A stretch of 32,071 nucleotides of DNA. Source: a virus. A model generated the notes under the pieces. The model was not told the origin of the DNA. It saw nothing but the letters and a program-made list of their open reading frames with translations, and did not search any database. The stretch's first letter is position 1, and every line of letters begins with the position of its first letter. This document shows positions 29,901 to 32,071 of this stretch, one piece after another. The position numbers were made by a program, and so were the translations under genes. Location: positions 1 to 32,071 of IMG/VR virus record IMGVR_UViG_3300048930_000187. One strand, written 5' to 3'.

Positions 29901-30109
29901 ATCCTATATTAGAATTAATTGATCTGCTTAAAAAAGCACCTGTAAAGCATTTCTCACTAAGCGTGTCCAATTACGGGTTTAGCCTTGTGATTTGGGAAGC
30001 TGAGATAGACATAGATGACATCATCTATTGTGAGAACCATTCAAAGGATTTAACCAAGGCAATTGAGTTTGTCAAAGCCTACAACCTAGAGCACGGCATA
30101 TGCGAGTGA
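29897..30109 (+). CDS. Hypothetical protein, 70 residues
   Basis: Starts MNPILELIDLLKKAP; a mixed fold with strands SNYGFSLVIWEAEID and a helical end. No family. Its start overlaps the previous gene, and its end overlaps the small frame at 30100. Confidence 0.55.
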   Translation: MNPILELIDLLKKAPVKHFSLSVSNYGFSLVIWEAEIDIDDIIYCENHSKDLTKAIEFVKAYNLEHGICE

Positions 30110-30255
30110 CAAATCTTGTCAGCTTAAACGATGTATCTTTAGATTGGCCAGTGTTCCAAGAGAGTAATGAGAAAGTTCAGAGAGATTTTTTAAAATATTT
30201 AAAAGAGGTAAATAATGATAAGCATCGCAACAAAAATCGCAAAAATCAGCTATGA
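30100..30255 (+). CDS. Candidate small protein overlapping erf
   Basis: A 51-residue frame from ATG 30100 to TGA 30255 (MRVTNLVSLNDVSLDWPVFQ at its start, basic end NRKNQL). It overlaps the annealing-protein gene by 41 bases, more than is usual, and its ribosome binding site is weak. It fills the 105-base gap before erf. Doubtful. Confidence 0.4.
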   Translation: MRVTNLVSLNDVSLDWPVFQESNEKVQRDFLKYLKEVNNDKHRNKNRKNQL

Positions 30256-30820
30256 AATAGGAGCCTTGAAAAAGGATAAAGGGGATAAAGTCAATTATGA
30301 TTTTCACGGCTATGAATCAGTAAACGCAAAGCTAAAAGCACTTTTGCATCATCACAATTTAGCTCTTATCCCTGAGATAACAGAGGTGATAGAAAAGGAA
30401 TTTTTCATCAAGTCTTATGATCAATATAAGAAGATTGAAGTGGAAAAAATGCTAATCAGAACAACTGTAAAAGGTTTTATCAATGTGGTCTGCGGTGACA
30501 CCGGAGATATTTTTAAGGCTTCTTTTTGTGGAGCAGATCAGGACTATGGGGGCAAATCATTTGGTCAGGCAGTCACTGAAATGGTCAAAAGATTTGAGCT
30601 TAAACTATTCCACATATCCACAAAACAAGATGTTGACCCTGATTCCAGATCTGATGCTTATGAGCAAGAATCGCCAAAAGAACAAATCACAGGAGACCGC
30701 TACAACAAGGCTTTGCTATCAATCATTAACGGCAATTACACCAAAGAGGCATTTATCAAGAAATTCGATGTTGATTCTGAGAAAGTGGAACAAGATTTAA
30801 CAAACCTAAAAGGAGAATAA
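30215..30820 (+). CDS. erf: ERF-family single-strand annealing protein
   Basis: A 201-residue protein of the ERF recombinase superfamily, which anneals complementary strands in phage recombination. It has an early helix and YDFHGYESVNAKLKALLHHHNL (split by variation), strands LIRTTVKGFINVVCGD, then GDIFKASFCGADQDYGGKSF and GQAVTEMVKRFELKLFHI (the ERF core, about 98-134). A flexible acidic linker precedes the C-terminal helix (VEQDLTNLKGE). AAAAGAGG precedes ATG 30215. An exonuclease and an SSB-like gene follow in the same operon, as expected of an annealing module. Confidence 0.75.
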   Translation: MISIATKIAKISYEIGALKKDKGDKVNYDFHGYESVNAKLKALLHHHNLALIPEITEVIEKEFFIKSYDQYKKIEVEKMLIRTTVKGFINVVCGDTGDIFKASFCGADQDYGGKSFGQAVTEMVKRFELKLFHISTKQDVDPDSRSDAYEQESPKEQITGDRYNKALLSIINGNYTKEAFIKKFDVDSEKVEQDLTNLKGE

Positions 30821-30823
30821 AAA

Positions 30824-31129
30824 ATGAAAAAGTATCTAATCACAATACAATTTGTTTTAATTATCGCAATACTATTAGTTAGCTGTGCTGATAATAAAAC
30901 TCTTGAAATAAATGGAAAAAATCAAGTCATTGAGCCTTATGGGTGGTTTGATTTGGAGGCTGAAAATCAGTGCGTGAAATACAAGGTTGTAACGGGCAAT
31001 GTTGTATGGAGTGTGCTTTTAATGGAGACAGTTTTTGCTCCTATACTAATAACTGGCAATAGTTTATTTGAGCCTGTAAGCGTGAAAGAGCATTGCAAAC
31101 AAAACCTAAAAGGAGAATCAAATGTTTAA
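30824..31129 (+). CDS. Small lipoprotein
   Basis: A 101-residue protein with a type II signal peptide (LITIQFVLIIAILLVSC; lipidated cysteine 21). The mature part has GWFDLEAENQCVKYKVV, NVVWSVLLMETVFAPILITG and FEPVSVKEHC. I recognise the pattern (WSxLLxET, final xEPV) as a small phage lipoprotein found in phages of Gram-negative bacteria. It might affect superinfection or the envelope. The end overlaps the exonuclease start. Confidence 0.65.
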   Translation: MKKYLITIQFVLIIAILLVSCADNKTLEINGKNQVIEPYGWFDLEAENQCVKYKVVTGNVVWSVLLMETVFAPILITGNSLFEPVSVKEHCKQNLKGESNV

Positions 31130-31811
31130 ATGCAGATGCTCAAAGATTGGCGATATTAACACAAATCCACAAAACAAAAAGGATGCTCTTTCAAAAACTG
31201 CAATAAATTATTTGATGGAATGGGCAAATGAAAATTGGTCTGGACGCAAAGAAGAGATAATCTCAAAATACCTAACCAAAGGCATTGTTTGCGAAGATGA
31301 TTCGATAAAGTTAGCCAGTGATGTTTTGTTTATGAACTTTCAGAAAAATGAGAAAAGTTTTGAAAACAACTATTTAACAGGAACGCCTGATCTTATTGGT
31401 AATGATTTTGTTTATGACATAAAAACAAGTTGGCATCCTAAAACATTTCCAAAATTCTATGCTGAACTACCAGAAAAATCTTATTATGGTCAGGTTCAAG
31501 GATATTTGGCGTTGACAGGAAAACAAAAGGGAGGTGTAATTTATTGCTTAGTTAGTGCTCCTGATCATTTAATCTATGATGAACTAAATAGGCTTAAATA
31601 TAAATTAGGCTTACCAGAAATAACCGATGAAATTGAGGAAGTGGTTAGACATAATATGACTTTTGATGATATACCAGAAGTTGAGAGAGTCAAGATCTAT
31701 GCCTTTGATCGTGATGAAGATTATATAAAGGCCACCTATAGCAAGGTTGAAGAATGCAGAAAGTATTTGCAATCCATTGGCATAGAACCTATATTTGAGA
31801 AAGGAGAATAA
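31122..31811 (+). CDS. PD-(D/E)XK recombination exonuclease (YqaJ-like)
   Basis: A 229-residue protein with the nuclease core GTPDLI (87-92; D90), then FVYDIKTSWHP (D99-x-K101), and YYGQVQGYLALTG, the motif seen in lambda exonuclease/YqaJ-type enzymes. Such exonucleases resect double-strand ends to make a 3' strand for the annealing protein. ERF (30215) and an SSB-like gene (490, past the joint) support this. AAAAGGAGAATC precedes ATG 31122. The stop is followed by AGGAGAATAAA for the pentad-repeat gene. Confidence 0.75.
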   Translation: MFKCRCSKIGDINTNPQNKKDALSKTAINYLMEWANENWSGRKEEIISKYLTKGIVCEDDSIKLASDVLFMNFQKNEKSFENNYLTGTPDLIGNDFVYDIKTSWHPKTFPKFYAELPEKSYYGQVQGYLALTGKQKGGVIYCLVSAPDHLIYDELNRLKYKLGLPEITDEIEEVVRHNMTFDDIPEVERVKIYAFDRDEDYIKATYSKVEECRKYLQSIGIEPIFEKGE

Positions 31812-31812
31812 A

Positions 31813-32071
31813 ATGAAAACATCTACTGGCAATCGGAGCACTGGCGATTATAGCACTGGCCATCGGAGCACTGGCGATTGGAGCACTGGCGATTATAGCA
31901 CTGGCGATTATAGCACTGGCGATTGGAGCACTGGCCATTTTAGCACTGGCAATCGGAGCACTGGCGATTATAGCACTGGCCATCGGAGCACTGGCGATTA
32001 TAGCATTTCAAACCACTCAACAGGTCATTTCTCAACTGAGGATTATTCAGGATTCGGATGTTTTGACATGC
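31813..32071 (+). CDS. STGxx pentad-repeat protein, N-terminal part (continues at 1)
   Basis: ATG 31813 behind AAGGAGAATAAA opens a frame that runs off the window end. Because bases 31945-32071 equal 1-127, it continues at base 1 to the stop at 480, giving a 203-residue protein. Residues 4-78 are 15 pentads, 12 of them perfect STGxx (x-x = NR, DY, HR, DW, DY, DY, DW, HF, NR, DY, HR, DY), then degenerate ones. The repeats resemble Pentapeptide_2-type (N-x-G-x-x) rather than A(D/N)Lxx pentapeptides. The opposite-strand frame here is a shadow. Confidence 0.85.
   Translation, partial: MKTSTGNRSTGDYSTGHRSTGDWSTGDYSTGDYSTGDWSTGHFSTGNRSTGDYSTGHRSTGDYSISNHSTGHFSTEDYSGFGCFDM
31945..32071. repeat. Direct terminal repeat, right copy
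   Basis: Identical to bases 1-127. Joining the ends removes one copy and leaves a 31,944-bp circle in which the STGxx-coding gene is intact. Confidence 0.95.

Noticed and set aside
31789-31983. Minus-strand frame of ASAIIASAPIASA-type repeats
   Set aside because: Reverse-complement shadow of the STGxx repeats.

Overview
The window is a complete small phage genome, written linearly. Its first 127 bases are repeated exactly as its last 127, and a single reading frame runs through that joint, so the true molecule (or a circularly permuted form of it) is 31,944 bp. It carries a full set of tailed-phage head and tail genes, including a major tail protein and a tape measure, so the virion is a siphovirus. 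I see no integrase, excisionase, lysogeny repressor or DNA polymerase, which suggests a virulent phage that relies on the host replisome. The DNA is AT-rich. Start codons follow strong AAGGAG-type ribosome binding sites, and four promoters have TTGACA boxes of the sigma-70 kind. Several lipoprotein signals point to a Gram-negative host. I cannot name the host phylum: some protein families are common in Bacteroidota phages, but strong Shine-Dalgarno use argues against that host.

There are two transcription arms. They diverge from 26.3-26.6 kb and converge at about 2.73-2.79 kb. The leftward (minus) arm begins with an RNA leader, an HNH protein, a replication initiator-like protein with a candidate internal origin, and a second replication-region gene. 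It continues through a canonical pentapeptide-repeat protein with its own promoter, small regulatory or hypothetical genes, a lipoprotein and an exported protein. Next come packaging (TerS, TerL), portal, MuF-like protein, scaffold, a P22-type coat protein, neck proteins, tail tube, chaperones, tape measure, distal tail and fibre proteins. It ends with the lysis cassette (membrane protein, DUF1353 protein, M15 peptidase).

The rightward (plus) arm starts with a helix-turn-helix protein and a decayed cytosine methyltransferase. A string of small hypothetical proteins and a VRR-NUC-like nuclease follow. Then comes a recombination module made of an ERF annealing protein, a PD-(D/E)XK exonuclease and a short protein with an SSB-like acidic tip. 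A second, different pentad-repeat protein (STGxx) crosses the window joint. The arm ends with small unknown genes and a Mom-like DNA-modification gene framed by sequences that look like a gene cassette.

The most interesting structures are not proteins. One is a leader before the HNH gene in which one loop can pair either with an upstream copy or with the ribosome binding site, next to a terminator hairpin and a short leader peptide. Another is a branched RNA fold at 745-832 whose loop is an exact complement of the ribosome binding sites of the next two genes. The others are iterons out of frame with the replication gene that contains them, three near-identical promoter-leader units, and a methyltransferase that has lost its catalytic cysteine while a Mom-like gene sits elsewhere in the same arm.
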